Source of the DNA: Russula earlei
Taxonomy: Eukaryota; Basidiomycota; Agaricomycetes; Russulales; Russulaceae
Reading direction: 5' to 3'
Assembly: GCA_025769875.1 (NCBI GenBank)
Contig: JAGFNK010001052.1
Span: forward strand, 1 to 15,639
Length of the DNA stretch: 15,639 nt
The position numbers were made by a program, and so were the translations under genes. Under the pieces are notes generated by a model. That model had not been told where the DNA came from and ran no database searches. It saw only the letters and a list, made by a program, of their open reading frames with translations. Below, in pieces: positions 8,352-15,639 of the stretch; the first letter of the stretch is position 1; each line of letters opens with the position of its first letter.

Positions 8352-8512
8352 TGATGGCCTGTTGGGGCTTCGATGGCCTGGCTCTGGCGTTTCAAATCTT
8401 AGGCCAGGCCAAAGCCATCAAGAAGCCATCACTTTGGTCCAGCTCAGCCTGGCCTATTTCAGGCCTGGCTTGGCCTGGCTTGTGACCTGAGGCCAGGCTG
8501 GGCAAAACACTA
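8352..8512. repeat. hAT right end: sub-terminal repeats and inverted repeat
   Basis: The segment is dense in GGCCTGGCT and its complement and ends GGCTGGGCAAAACACTA, the partner of the left terminal repeat. A 30-nt block at 8392-8421 matches the left-end block at 3930-3959 at 27 of 30 positions in the same (direct) orientation, besides the inverted relation of the palindromic words. The 8-bp target duplication follows at 8513-8520. Confidence 0.75.
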
Positions 8513-8622
8513 TGTATGATACTCTTAAGTATCTGAGAGTGTCCCAAATCATAGTCTATGTATTTACCATAAAATAGTTTTCAGGATCTCTTTGTACTAG
8601 CTACCAATTGTTTCAGATCATA

Positions 8623-8840
8623 CAGTGACCCAAAAAACTGTTCAAATGTTTTGTACATTTTCATTGTATTAACCATATCTAGAGAACCACTACAGCTAAT
8701 AATATGTAACTAGGTTTGTTTTTAAGCTCTACATCATAGCTTTGTAATGGTATACTTTATACAGCATACACATAATTATTTAGGAAGATATAAGGTATGC
8801 TTGCTGGTGTACCCATTTGAACAGTTTTTTGGCCTTGGTA
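8623..8840. repeat. Tc1 left terminal inverted repeat (218 bp)
   Basis: The outer 60-plus bases match the right repeat with only a few substitutions, the middle is more diverged, and the inner edge is again well conserved. The 19-bp word CCAAAAAACTGTTCAAATG sits near the outer edge (8630-8648) and its exact complement at the inner edge (8814-8832). Conservation at both edges suggests two transposase-binding sites per end. Confidence 0.88.
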
Positions 8841-8841
8841 A

Positions 8842-9999
8842 GTGAATTCATTATTTCTCAGATTGAGATTCATATTCTTTCCCCAGAGGGCTAAAATTGA
8901 ACATGGAGGTCATGTGACCTATAATAAACTCAAACCATGTGCAAATAAGCCAAAACAGCTGCTTCTTCTTCACCAACAACATCATGAAGTCTCTTCTTCC
9001 TCTGAAGTCAACTACATCATCTCCCTTCTCCAGGCCAAGCATTCAGTTCATAACATTGCCAAGGCAGCACACAGAAGCATTGGTTCAATCACCAACATTC
9101 ACCAGAAATACCTTCCTGACCTTCCAAAGTCCTCTGGAGGTCGTCCTTCCAAGCTCTCTAACCTTGACATCTGCTTTGCCACACACCTTCTTAGCTCTGG
9201 AGAAGCAGATACTGCTCCTCAAGTTGCTAGAAGGTTGGAGGTCATCAAAGAGTCCACTATCTCCAATCAGACCATTCAAAACTACCTTAACAAGGCAGGC
9301 TTGAAGGCAGTTACAGAGAAGAAGAGGCCTTACCTTAAACCAAGTCACTATAGGGCCAGAAAGGACTTTGCAGAAAAATACCTATACTGGACTGTGGAGG
9401 ACTGGAAGAGGGTAATTTGGTCAGATGAGACCAAAATCAATCATATGGGCTCAGATGGCAAGAAATGGGCTTGGAAAAAAAGAGGAGAGCACCTTTCTGA
9501 ATGCCTTGTTCAGCCAACAGTCAAACATGGAGGAGGTTCCTTGATGTTGTGGGGCTGCATGTCTTGGGAAGGAGTTGGGCATGCAGCAAAGATTGATGGA
9601 AGGATGGATGCTGAACTTTATTGCAGCATTTTGGAGGATGAACTACTTGCATCTATCAAGTATTTCAAGAAGAAATGCAAAGATACCCTCTTTCAACTGG
9701 ACAATTCCTCTATCCACAAGAGCAGGCTTGCCACATCTTGGTTCCAAGACCACAGAATTCAGGTCATGGACTGGCCAGCTCAATCCCCAGACCTCAATCC
9801 TATTGAGCATCTTTGGGCTCATCTCAAAAAGAAGCTTGCAGGTTATCCAACACCCCCTAAGGGAATCAATGAACTTTGGGAGTGCACACAGCTGGAATGG
9901 GAGGCCATTGATCAAACTGTTGTGCAGAATTTGATAGAAAGTATGCCTAGGAGGGTGGAAGAGGTGTTCAAAGCAAATGGAGGATACACAAACTCCTAA
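8842..9999 (+). CDS. Tc1/mariner DD34E transposase
   Basis: Cut-and-paste transposase acting in the nucleus on the flanking inverted repeats. The open frame has 385 codons. A helix-turn-helix region (about residues 56-90, EVNYIISLLQAKHSVHNIAK) is followed by the linker GGRPSKL (99-105). The DDE domain shows all three acidic residues: Asp195 in VIWSDETKI, Asp287 in FQLDNSSIHKS, and Glu322 in SPDLNPIEHLW, with 34 residues between the last two as in Tc1-like enzymes. There is no frameshift or stop. Oddity: the frame opens with GTG right after a TAA, and its first in-frame ATG is codon 202, beyond the first catalytic Asp. A GTAAGT (8838-8843) at the inner edge of the left repeat could be a splice donor, so an upstream exon may supply the start. 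Otherwise the start has been lost. Confidence 0.9.
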   Translation: MNSLFLRLRFIFFPQRAKIEHGGHVTYNKLKPCANKPKQLLLLHQQHHEVSSSSEVNYIISLLQAKHSVHNIAKAAHRSIGSITNIHQKYLPDLPKSSGGRPSKLSNLDICFATHLLSSGEADTAPQVARRLEVIKESTISNQTIQNYLNKAGLKAVTEKKRPYLKPSHYRARKDFAEKYLYWTVEDWKRVIWSDETKINHMGSDGKKWAWKKRGEHLSECLVQPTVKHGGGSLMLWGCMSWEGVGHAAKIDGRMDAELYCSILEDELLASIKYFKKKCKDTLFQLDNSSIHKSRLATSWFQDHRIQVMDWPAQSPDLNPIEHLWAHLKKKLAGYPTPPKGINELWECTQLEWEAIDQTVVQNLIESMPRRVEEVFKANGGYTNS

Positions 10000-10023
10000 T
10001 TTTTGGCATATAACCTATTTAGA

Positions 10024-10241
10024 TACCAAGGCCAAAAAACTGTTCAAATGGATACACTGGAAGAAATACCTTATATCTTCTTACATAGTTATGTTCATAG
10101 TATATATAGTATTTCATTACAAAGCTATGATGTAGAGATTTAAAACAAGCCTACTAACATGTTATCAGCTGCAGTGGTTCTCTAGATATGGTTAATACAA
10201 TGAAAATGTACAAAACATCTGAACAGTTTTTTGGGTCACTG
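10024..10241. repeat. Tc1 right terminal inverted repeat (218 bp)
   Basis: Reverse complement of the left repeat, with the same length. It carries CCAAAAAACTGTTCAAATG at its inner edge (10032-10050) and the complement with one change at its outer edge (10216-10234). The 184-bp spacing between the two words is identical in both repeats. Confidence 0.88.
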
Positions 10242-10243
10242 TA

Positions 10244-11479
10244 TTATCAAGTGGAAGTCATCCTAAATCACCAATGAATAGGAAAACAACAATGGCTACA
10301 GTATCTAGCAAAATGGGCTAAATGCCCCATTAGTGATGCTATGTGGACAGAAGCAGAGAACCCCACCTTATGGCCACACCTCCCAAAGTACCACTGATCC
10401 CAGAAACTGTGTTTACCTATATGGATAAAACACCAACCTCAAGAGTGTTAATGACATCCCCAGTTCTCCTAGCCACCACAACATGTCAGCCATCAACATC
10501 TCCACTCCAAATTCCCCCTCTAACCTGGAGGACTCAACTCCAGTCTCACCTAGAACCCTTTGGGAAATTCTGGCAGCATACCCAGATCTACCCCTGGGGC
10601 AACTCCTCCACTTCATGGATGAACTCTTCTTGCCATCCTGTAAGGTATATGATCCAGCTGAGCACAAAATCACATGCACAATAGGTGCACCCACCATGCA
10701 TTGTATCTCAGCTTTTCCTTATGCTCCTTCTTTACATCATTGTATGATCTCACTTGGTCTAGAGTTCCTTTTATCATGCCTCTCTGTATATAAACTTCTT
10801 AGCTACTCTTTGGACTAAAATTGAACAACAATCTCCCTTTTGTGACTCTCACCTCTGTCTGCAAAAACTAAGAAGCCAAACAAGTGCATGTGACCTTTGC
10901 TTGCACCCCTCTTGGTTTCCTCCCAGTTTGATACCCACCCTCAGCTCAAGCCCCATGGACTCTGCATGCCCTGACCTGGCATGCTACCATCCAAACACAA
11001 GAAGTCAGACAACAAGCCACTGTGGAGGACAACCTGCTGCACACATGAGCACAACATCCTCCTTGAGTGACAGGTCAAAGTTCTCACCTGACAACTCTGA
11101 GATTGTGACAAACCTCTAGAGTATGCCCCCAAATGCTTTAGATCCAACAATGGCCACACCCCTTACCTCCTCATACCCATCCCAGGAGGGAAGAGGATGC
11201 ACATGGCATGATCATGCAGTTCATATGCCATGATGACAACTGTCCCACTTGGGCTATGGGGATCTTCTGTTGTAAATTCCTGAGTGCAAGTGAGCTCAAT
11301 TGCAAGTGCACAAGAACAAGTGAGGGATCCCCTCAGTTAATACATATACCCAGCACCATTTAGCCACTTGAAGTGGAGTTAAATAGTTAGACAACTTTGC
11401 ACCTAGGCTAATTAACTAGTCTAGATGTTCATTGGCTTGATCATTGTTCTGTTCCTTGCATACCCTTCATTTGCAGACT
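10244..11479. other. Gene-poor stretch between the Tc1 element and copia B
   Basis: No recognisable protein family. Apart from the candidate at 10483 there is a TATA-like CTGTATATAAAC (about 10786), a Ser/Thr-rich frame at 10901-11119, and a short frame near 11130-11210 (PYLLIPIPGGKRMHMA) without an identifiable relative. I see no terminal repeats. Confidence 0.4.
10483..10818 (+). CDS. Hypothetical small ORF, possibly a truncated gene start
   Basis: An ATG at 10483 opens a frame whose first 53 codons look protein-like: a Ser/Pro/Thr-rich start (ISTPNSPSNLEDSTPVSP) followed by RTLWEILAAYPDLPLGQLL and HFMDELFLPSC. Right after this is GTAAGG, a possible splice donor; the rest of the frame to 10818 looks random. 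A second frame (10343-10684) overlaps it. I do not recognise it. It could be the first exon of a decayed gene or chance. Confidence 0.25.
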   Translation: MSAINISTPNSPSNLEDSTPVSPRTLWEILAAYPDLPLGQLLHFMDELFLPSCKVYDPAEHKITCTIGAPTMHCISAFPYAPSLHHCMISLGLEFLLSCLSVYKLLSYSLD

Positions 11480-11742
11480 TGTAGAATCCACACCTGTTAC
11501 CTACTTATATGAGTAGACAGAATACCTACCTTCCCTCAGTGATCACTCATGTGTGCGAGTCACTGAGGTATGTTCCTTTTGTTACCTTTCCTTATGTTCT
11601 TTAAAGCTTATACCTGGATAGCACAGTTGTTACATTATTCAGTGACTCTCACAAGTGCAAATGTGCAGGCCTTTCCTCGGATGCTGCACTCACTCATAAA
11701 AACTATCATTTCCCACTCTTGTTAAACTACCAAGTTTCTACA
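11480..11742 (+). repeat. 5' LTR of copia B (263 bp)
   Basis: Starts TGTAGAA and ends TTCTACA, a perfect 7-bp terminal inverted pair with TG...CA ends, and its last base abuts the primer-binding site. The alternative left end TGTTGTAAATTC (11268) would give 475 bp but pairs with the right end only over TGT/ACA, so 11480 is preferred. The word CTTGTAGAATCCA at its start also occurs near 7517, inside the hAT element. Confidence 0.72.
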
Positions 11743-11754
11743 GGTTATGGGCCC
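11743..11754 (+). promoter_or_regulatory. Primer-binding site, half-tRNA initiator-Met type
   Basis: GGTTATGGGCCC directly follows the LTR. It differs by one base from GGTTATGAGCCC, the complement of the anticodon stem-loop of initiator tRNA-Met, the primer used through a cleaved half-tRNA in Drosophila copia and related elements. Minus-strand DNA synthesis would start here. The first gag ATG (11747) overlaps it. Confidence 0.7.
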
Positions 11755-11764
11755 TGGCCCTCAG

Positions 11765-12615
11765 ATGGCTTCCACATCCTCCACTGCCCCCACAACATTG
11801 TCGCCTGCACCTGGGACTTTTGACCAACTCCTGGCCATTATCCCTCATCTTGAACTGAATGGCTCTCACTGGGCTGTGTCCACCATGTGCTTTACACAAG
11901 CTATGGAGGCAACTGACAGAATGGGGTACTTTGATGGAACTGCAACATGCCCTGCCCTCACAAACCCACAGAGTCCAACTGTTGATGAAGATCTGGCTGC
12001 AAAGACTTGGGACCATAATGACCATATTGCACAGTTCTTGCTCTGCCAACGTCTCCCTGATGCTGTCACAGTACACATGGGATGTCTCAACACTGTGGAG
12101 GTGTGCTGGAATCTAGTTTCTGAGGAGTACAAGCTAAAGAGCAAATACATGCAGAGTGATCAGCTCCAAGCTTTCTTGGAGAGTTGCTGCACTAAGGGTG
12201 CAGATGTTCACATATTCCTACAAGATCTCCATTTCAAGTGCAAGGAGCTCCATGCCTCTGGAGTTAGCATTTCTGACATGGAATACCAGTGCACCATCCT
12301 TTGCAGCATTCTGGAGGAGCTAGCACAATTTGTGTCTGGACTTATGATAGTTGCATGACTCACCAATACTACTATCCAAGTCTCCATGAACTCCCTCATC
12401 ACCTCTATATGTGAAGAAGTGGATCTAATTAAGACCCACCATGGGCATGGCCAACATAGCCAAGCTTGGGCAGAAGGGACCAGCAGCTGGATGAGGCCTT
12501 AGCTGCTCATGGGTCCAATGATGCTAGGAAGAAGCATCACTGAGGCAAGTGCCAAGATTGCAGGAAGATGGGACACTGGGCATGCAAGTGCCACTCCCTG
12601 AAGAAGGAGGGGAAT
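11765..12615 (+). pseudogene. Copia gag (capsid) with zinc knuckle, broken
   Basis: Gag forms the particle in which reverse transcription takes place. An open frame runs to a TGA at 12356. ATG 11765 (MASTSSTAPTTLSP) is preferred over the in-frame ATG at 11747, which lies inside the primer-binding site. Copia-gag features are HLELNGSHWAVST near residue 30, AAKTWDHNDHIAQFLLCQRL, and VCWNLVSEEYKLKSKYMQSD. After the TGA the same frame continues sensibly (QVSMNSLITSICEEVD) to a second stop, TAG at 12500-12502. The nucleic-acid-binding knuckle CQDCRKMGHWACKC, a CX2CX4HX4C pattern at 12550-12591, is complete but lies in another frame, so at least one frameshift has occurred. Not functional as it stands. 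Confidence 0.82.
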
Positions 12616-13102
12616 GCAGGAGCACAGCCCACACCCAAGTCTGGCAGCACCCCAGCACCCACTAAAGCAGAAACCCAACCTGTCAGGTCAGCAAACACCA
12701 TTGCTGACAAGACAGTTTGAAGTGGATGGGTTTTGGCTGGCTAAGGAGGCAGATAGCACTGCACATATTTCACCTAGTGACTTGACTCACTCCTTACAAG
12801 GAGATGCAAGTGTTGAGAATATAACTGTGGGGGAGATTCTGAACTCACCTGATGGGATGCAGCAGATGGCCATGTCCATTGTTTGTCAACAGCAGCAAGA
12901 CCTGCACTGAGCTCTATGATTCTGAAGCCACAAAGATATTAGCCCCTATAGAGGGGACTTCATTGGCTATCACACCCTTTTTGCCACCTGTAACCCTCAT
13001 CACCACTAATCAGCAGCAGTTTCAAGCAATTGGTGTTAGATCACTAATGTGCAAGTACCAGATGTGGGTGGCTGGTGCACACTGACACTCTAGGGAGTTC
13101 TC
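12616..13102 (+). pseudogene. Copia gag-pol junction and protease fragment
   Basis: From 12616 a linker rich in Pro, Thr and Ala leads, over frameshifts, into DGFWLAKEADSTAHISPSDL (frame at 12614-12910) and then ELYDSEATKILAP at 12909-12947. The latter matches the aspartic-protease motif DSGAT of copia elements with the invariant Gly changed to Glu. Downstream FQAIGVRSLMCKYQ fits the usual F.AIG.G.L......P block. The frame then shifts again, and a TAG at 13091-13093 precedes GVL, which continues as HMPKVAY after the inserted LTR (14075 on). The protease normally cleaves the Gag-Pol polyprotein; this one should be inactive. Confidence 0.75.
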
Positions 13103-14069
13103 TGTCATGAACCAGTTCCTGGAGAGGGCCCTTGAAGGACCCTTCCTTATGAGAGGAAACCCGCCTCTATGGTGTCACCCTGGTTCACCACGGACAAAAG
13201 GGTGAGTAGAGGTGTCCACAATATCGCACATGCATTGTTGTGCGAGCAATTCTCAGCACAATCAACATACAGCAAGCCCCACTTAATGGCAACCCTGTTA
13301 GCAATAAGGACAGTACTATTTTCCTCCCTAAGACCCTTTATGATGACTATAAGTGCTCTACAATAGGGCACTAACACAATACTAAAGACCCTACAATGCA
13401 TCATTAGACTAACTCTAATGACCTATAGAAGAACAAACTATAAAGGCAATACTAAAGACCTTAATAGAAGTATTAGGGTCAACTCTATGGAACCCTAATA
13501 AGAGCTATATAAGGAACCTTATAGGCAACTCTATTCCCTGAACCAAGCTACAAGTCCTCAAATGACCAGCCCTAAACTAATTAACAGCAAATGAATCAGG
13601 TGCTTTGCATGTGTACTAAAGCAGTGAACCATGGACAGTAAAGGCTCTTACTCATCAATAGAAGCCTTCTACTCAGCAGCTTACTGAGCATGACTGAGCA
13701 TGCTCAGTAAGCAACTCCAACTTCTTATCATCTGTCTATTGTGCTGATAACAAGGTTATGACTTGTTCCCTATTTATGCAGTTCTCTTGTAGTATCTATA
13801 GTTGCTCAATAAAGTAACGGACAAGTCTCAGACTGTCCATTTGTTTACAGCACTCTCTATCCTTGGATCTCCTTTAAGGACCATCCCCCTTGTGACCATT
13901 CTGCCCTTCCCTGCGTAACTGCTTGATGCTCCCAAGTTACCATACCTCTTTGGTACCTGGTACTACTCGGGTGTTACTGCTAGCCCACACCATCTTAGAC
14001 ATCTACGACTTGTCCTTTGAGCTTATCCCCTCACTCTTGAACTGGATAGTTCAACAGTGAGTCTTGACA
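13103..14069 (+). mobile_element. Solo LTR, TGTCA family, copy in copia B (967 bp)
   Basis: Starts TGTCATGAACC and ends GAGTCTTGACA, with the perfect duplication TTCTC (13098-13102 and 14070-14074). Removing it and one repeat joins the copia B frame GVL-HMPKVAYTT without a shift. It has the same orientation as the outer copy at 4613, and is more diverged, with many small indels. The 32-nt hairpin is retained (13680-13711); the GGACAGTC hairpin is disrupted near 13818, and the AATAAAG word is kept near 13809. CpGs are largely replaced by TpG or CpA. No internal genes, so a solo LTR. Strand is inferred as for the other copies. Confidence 0.92.
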
Positions 14070-14074
14070 TTCTC

Positions 14075-14450
14075 CACATGCCAAAAGTTGCCTATACCAC
14101 TTGTTTCACTGGGAGCCCTAGATCAGGAGGGCTATTGCATGGAGCTGCATAATGGATTTTTGGACATTGTTGCTCCGACAGGTGGGTGAGTAGCTCACAT
14201 ACCATGCAGCACACACCAGACTATATTGCATTGAGCACAGCACTGAATACATTCACTCTGTTGAACTTCAGTCATGAGCTACACAGACACCTTGGTCACA
14301 TTGCAATTGGAAGCGCTCTCAAACTAGTTAAACAGGAGCAGTTCAAGGCATTACCATTGACACCACATCCAAGCTGAGCAACTGTGAAGCATGCATATTT
14401 ACCCATGCTACCCACCTCCCCATACTGAAAGTGCGTCACAGTCCCCCTCA
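14075..14450 (+). pseudogene. Copia GAG-pre-integrase (zinc-binding) domain
   Basis: After the end of the protease region (HMPKVAYTTCFTGSPRSGG) a stop interrupts the frame, and a new frame (14186-14377) carries NFSHELHRHLGHIAIGSALK, the LH.R.GH motif of the GAG-pre-integrase domain. The paired cysteines CEAC (14383-14394) follow after a further frameshift, completing the HHCC zinc-binding set that precedes the integrase core. Broken, but the order of landmarks is normal. Confidence 0.75.
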
Positions 14451-15170
14451 CTCAGCATTTTGGGGAAGAGATCAACAGTGATCTCTGGGGCCCGCATCCA
14501 TCGCAACACACCAGGGTCAAAAACACCTCATTACATTCACTAACTCTGCAACTCACTATACAGTCACCTTCCTGTTAACAAAAAATCTGAAGCCCTTGAA
14601 ATGTATAGAGCCTTTGAGGCCTAGGCAAAATCACAAGGTCATTGCAGTGCAATCAAAGTGCTCTGCTCCAGCTATGGAGGCGAATACTTGAGCAGTGCCT
14701 TTGATAAGCACCTAGCCACAGCTGGCACTGCATGGTGGCTCACCACCCATGACATGCCACAGCACAATGGGATCACAGAGCACCTTAACAGGACTCTGCT
14801 GGAATGCATGCATGCCCTCTCTAACAAAAGTGGGCTCCTGAAATCTCTATGGGGAGAAGTGCTGTGGCATGCTGTCTGGCTCAAGAATCACACTGCCACC
14901 TGTGTGCTAGATGGCAAGACACCATATGAAGTGCTACATAAAGAACTGCCTGATCTGTCCAGCCTTCACTGGTGGGGCTGCAGTGTATGGGTACACACAG
15001 GCAACAAGGGCCCCAAGTTGAACCCTAGGGCACATGAAGGCAAATGGCTTGGGGTAGACACTGATTCACATGCTCACAGAATCTACTGGCCCACCACCCA
15101 AACTGTAAGTGTCAAGCATGACAGTTACTTCTCATCCTGGGCACCACTTGAGGGGGAGCAGCACATCATG
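14450..15170 (+). pseudogene. Copia integrase core, one catalytic Asp lost
   Basis: Integrase inserts the cDNA copy into the host genome. The core starts FGEEINSDLWGP with the first catalytic Asp at 14480-14482. A one-base shift near 14490 leads to HLITFTNSATHYTVTFLLTK. A TAG at 14622-14624 replaces the Trp expected in FEAWA. In the next block (IKVL.S..GGEY) the second catalytic Asp is Ser, AGC at 14670-14672. The Glu is kept at 14778-14780 in NGITEHLNRTLLE, with the DD35E spacing. Later landmarks are LWGEVLWHAVWLKNHTA, LDGKTPYEVL and KWLGVDTDSHAHRIYWP. From 14625 the frame stays open to the window edge, but it has no catalytic triad. Confidence 0.85.
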
Positions 15171-15639
15171 GTCCCAACTGCTGGAAGCGAGTGGCATGCT
15201 GAGGACCCTGAGCTGCATGAAGTCCCCAAAATGCCTACCCATTCCAAACACCCTGAAGAGGAACCTGACTATAATCCTGACCTCATGCCAGAGTCACCCA
15301 TTCCACCTCAATCATCCAAAGCTCCACCTGCACCAATCCAATACCTGGCATCAGAAGAAGTTGAAACCAGCCTTATAGATGGCCCTCAACATTCCACCCA
15401 CCTACACAAGCCCTCGTGCATTGTATGTGACCTCCAAGTGGGCAAGGGTGTCACATCTGCACACCATGGGGCCTCTCACATACCATGTGGCATCCACCTG
15501 CCAGGCTCTTTTGATGCTGAGGAAGCAGGGGAGTATGGTCAGTTGCCAATGGCCTGCCCATGCTCCTTGAAGACTTCACTGGCCTTGAGCATGTCTTTGC
15601 CACCACAACTCTGGATGCTGAAGTGTTGGAGCCTTGCTC
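15171..15639 (+). pseudogene. Copia linker between integrase and reverse transcriptase (truncated by window)
   Basis: This continues the open frame of the integrase: a Pro/Glu-rich hydrophilic linker (EEEPDYNPDLMPESPIPP) followed by GIHLPGSFDAEEAGEYGQ, which resembles the conserved segment ahead of copia reverse transcriptase. Between about 15520 and 15550 the meaningful reading shifts to another frame, giving GLPMLLEDFTGLEHVFATTT up to the window edge, so the long open frame is not the true protein at its end. The reverse transcriptase core would begin just beyond the window. Confidence 0.7.

Larger units (their letters stand above)
3860..8512 (-). mobile_element. hAT-superfamily DNA transposon (4.65 kb, interrupted)
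   Basis: The element is bounded by the 8-bp duplication TGTATGAT (3852-3859 and 8513-8520), the size made by hAT transposases. Its ends are short imperfect inverted repeats of form T(G/A)GTGTT...CCAGCCTGGC, and both sub-terminal regions are packed with GGCCTGGCTT-type repeats, a common hAT feature. Inside, on the minus strand, lies a decayed transposase gene with a clear hAT C-terminal dimerisation domain. Removing the two nested LTR insertions (4613-6547, counting one target repeat) leaves about 2.7 kb. Of that, only the 3' part of the transposase and a small unknown gene near the right end are recognisable, so the original element is also internally damaged. Confidence 0.88.
8623..10241 (+). 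mobile_element. Tc1/mariner transposon, structurally complete (1619 bp)
   Basis: Both ends read CAGTGACCC in inverted orientation and abut TA dinucleotides (8621-8622 and 10242-10243), the fixed target duplication of Tc1/mariner elements. Terminal inverted repeats of 218 bp (8623-8840 and 10024-10241) flank a single uninterrupted DD34E transposase frame. The size is normal for the superfamily. The whole element contains a single CpG as far as I can read. It lies about 100 bp right of the hAT element and is not nested in it. Confidence 0.93.
11480..15639 (+). mobile_element. Ty1/copia retrotransposon B (5' portion, decayed)
   Basis: In order: 5' LTR, primer-binding site, gag with zinc knuckle, protease, GAG-pre-integrase domain, integrase, and the linker to reverse transcriptase. 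This gag-PR-IN order defines the Ty1/copia group. Reverse transcriptase, RNase H and the 3' LTR lie beyond the window. The element is dead: premature stops at 12356, 12500, 13091 and 14622, several frameshifts, and altered protease and integrase active sites. A TGTCA-family solo LTR splits it at 13103. The possible left target-duplication copy is AGACT (11475-11479). Confidence 0.9.

Noticed and set aside
8939..9915. Other frames overlapping the Tc1 transposase on both strands (for example 9575-9934 plus, 9643-9915 minus)
   Set aside because: Shadows of the conserved transposase frame, without motifs of their own.
11268..11742. A longer 475-bp 5' LTR for copia B starting TGTTGTAAATTC
   Set aside because: The 11480 start pairs perfectly over 7 bp with the right end, while this one pairs only over TGT/ACA. 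Not fully excluded without the 3' LTR.
1..15639. CRISPR array, tRNA or rRNA gene, bacterial operon, or defence system
   Set aside because: No regularly spaced direct repeats with unique spacers, no cloverleaf or rRNA core motif seen, and all recognisable coding content is eukaryotic transposon type.

Overview
The window looks like a transposon graveyard from a filamentous fungus, most likely an Agaricomycete (basidiomycete). The clues are a hAT transposase C-terminus with the wording SERAFLQGGITISK, a 54-nt spliceosomal-type intron (GTGAGT donor, CTAAC branch site, TAG acceptor), fungal-style Ty1/copia pol genes, and the absence of any bacterial gene organisation. The organism call is inferred from style, not from a database match. 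I see no intact host gene, tRNA, rRNA or CRISPR array.

Layout. 1-1330: 3' end of a decayed copia element A (reverse transcriptase remnant, a cluster of small hairpins, polypurine tract, 521-bp LTR). 1331-1702: non-coding, with two twin hairpins. 1703-2533: solo LTR of a second family ('TGTCA family') with a perfect 5-bp target duplication. 2539-3859: non-coding or badly decayed sequence. 3860-8512: a 4.65-kb hAT element with an 8-bp target duplication and sub-terminal repeats. Its minus-strand transposase gene is broken by a TGTCA-family solo LTR (4613-6542), which is itself broken by another copy of the same family in opposite orientation (5444-6405). 8623-10241: a structurally complete Tc1/mariner element with 218-bp inverted repeats, a TA duplication and an uninterrupted DD34E transposase frame. 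10244-11479: no recognisable gene. 11480 to the window end: copia element B (5' LTR, primer-binding site, gag, protease, integrase), decayed by stops, frameshifts and lost catalytic residues, and split by a fourth TGTCA-family solo LTR (13103-14069).

Relations. These are successive insertions, not cooperating genes, and the target duplications order them: hAT first, then the outer LTR into its transposase, then the inner LTR into the outer LTR; separately, an LTR into copia B. CpG content differs strongly between layers. Copia A and the innermost LTR keep many CpGs, while the Tc1 element and copia B have almost none. The only element that looks possibly recent and complete is the Tc1/mariner copy, and even it has no usable ATG in its long frame, so an upstream exon or loss of function has to be considered.
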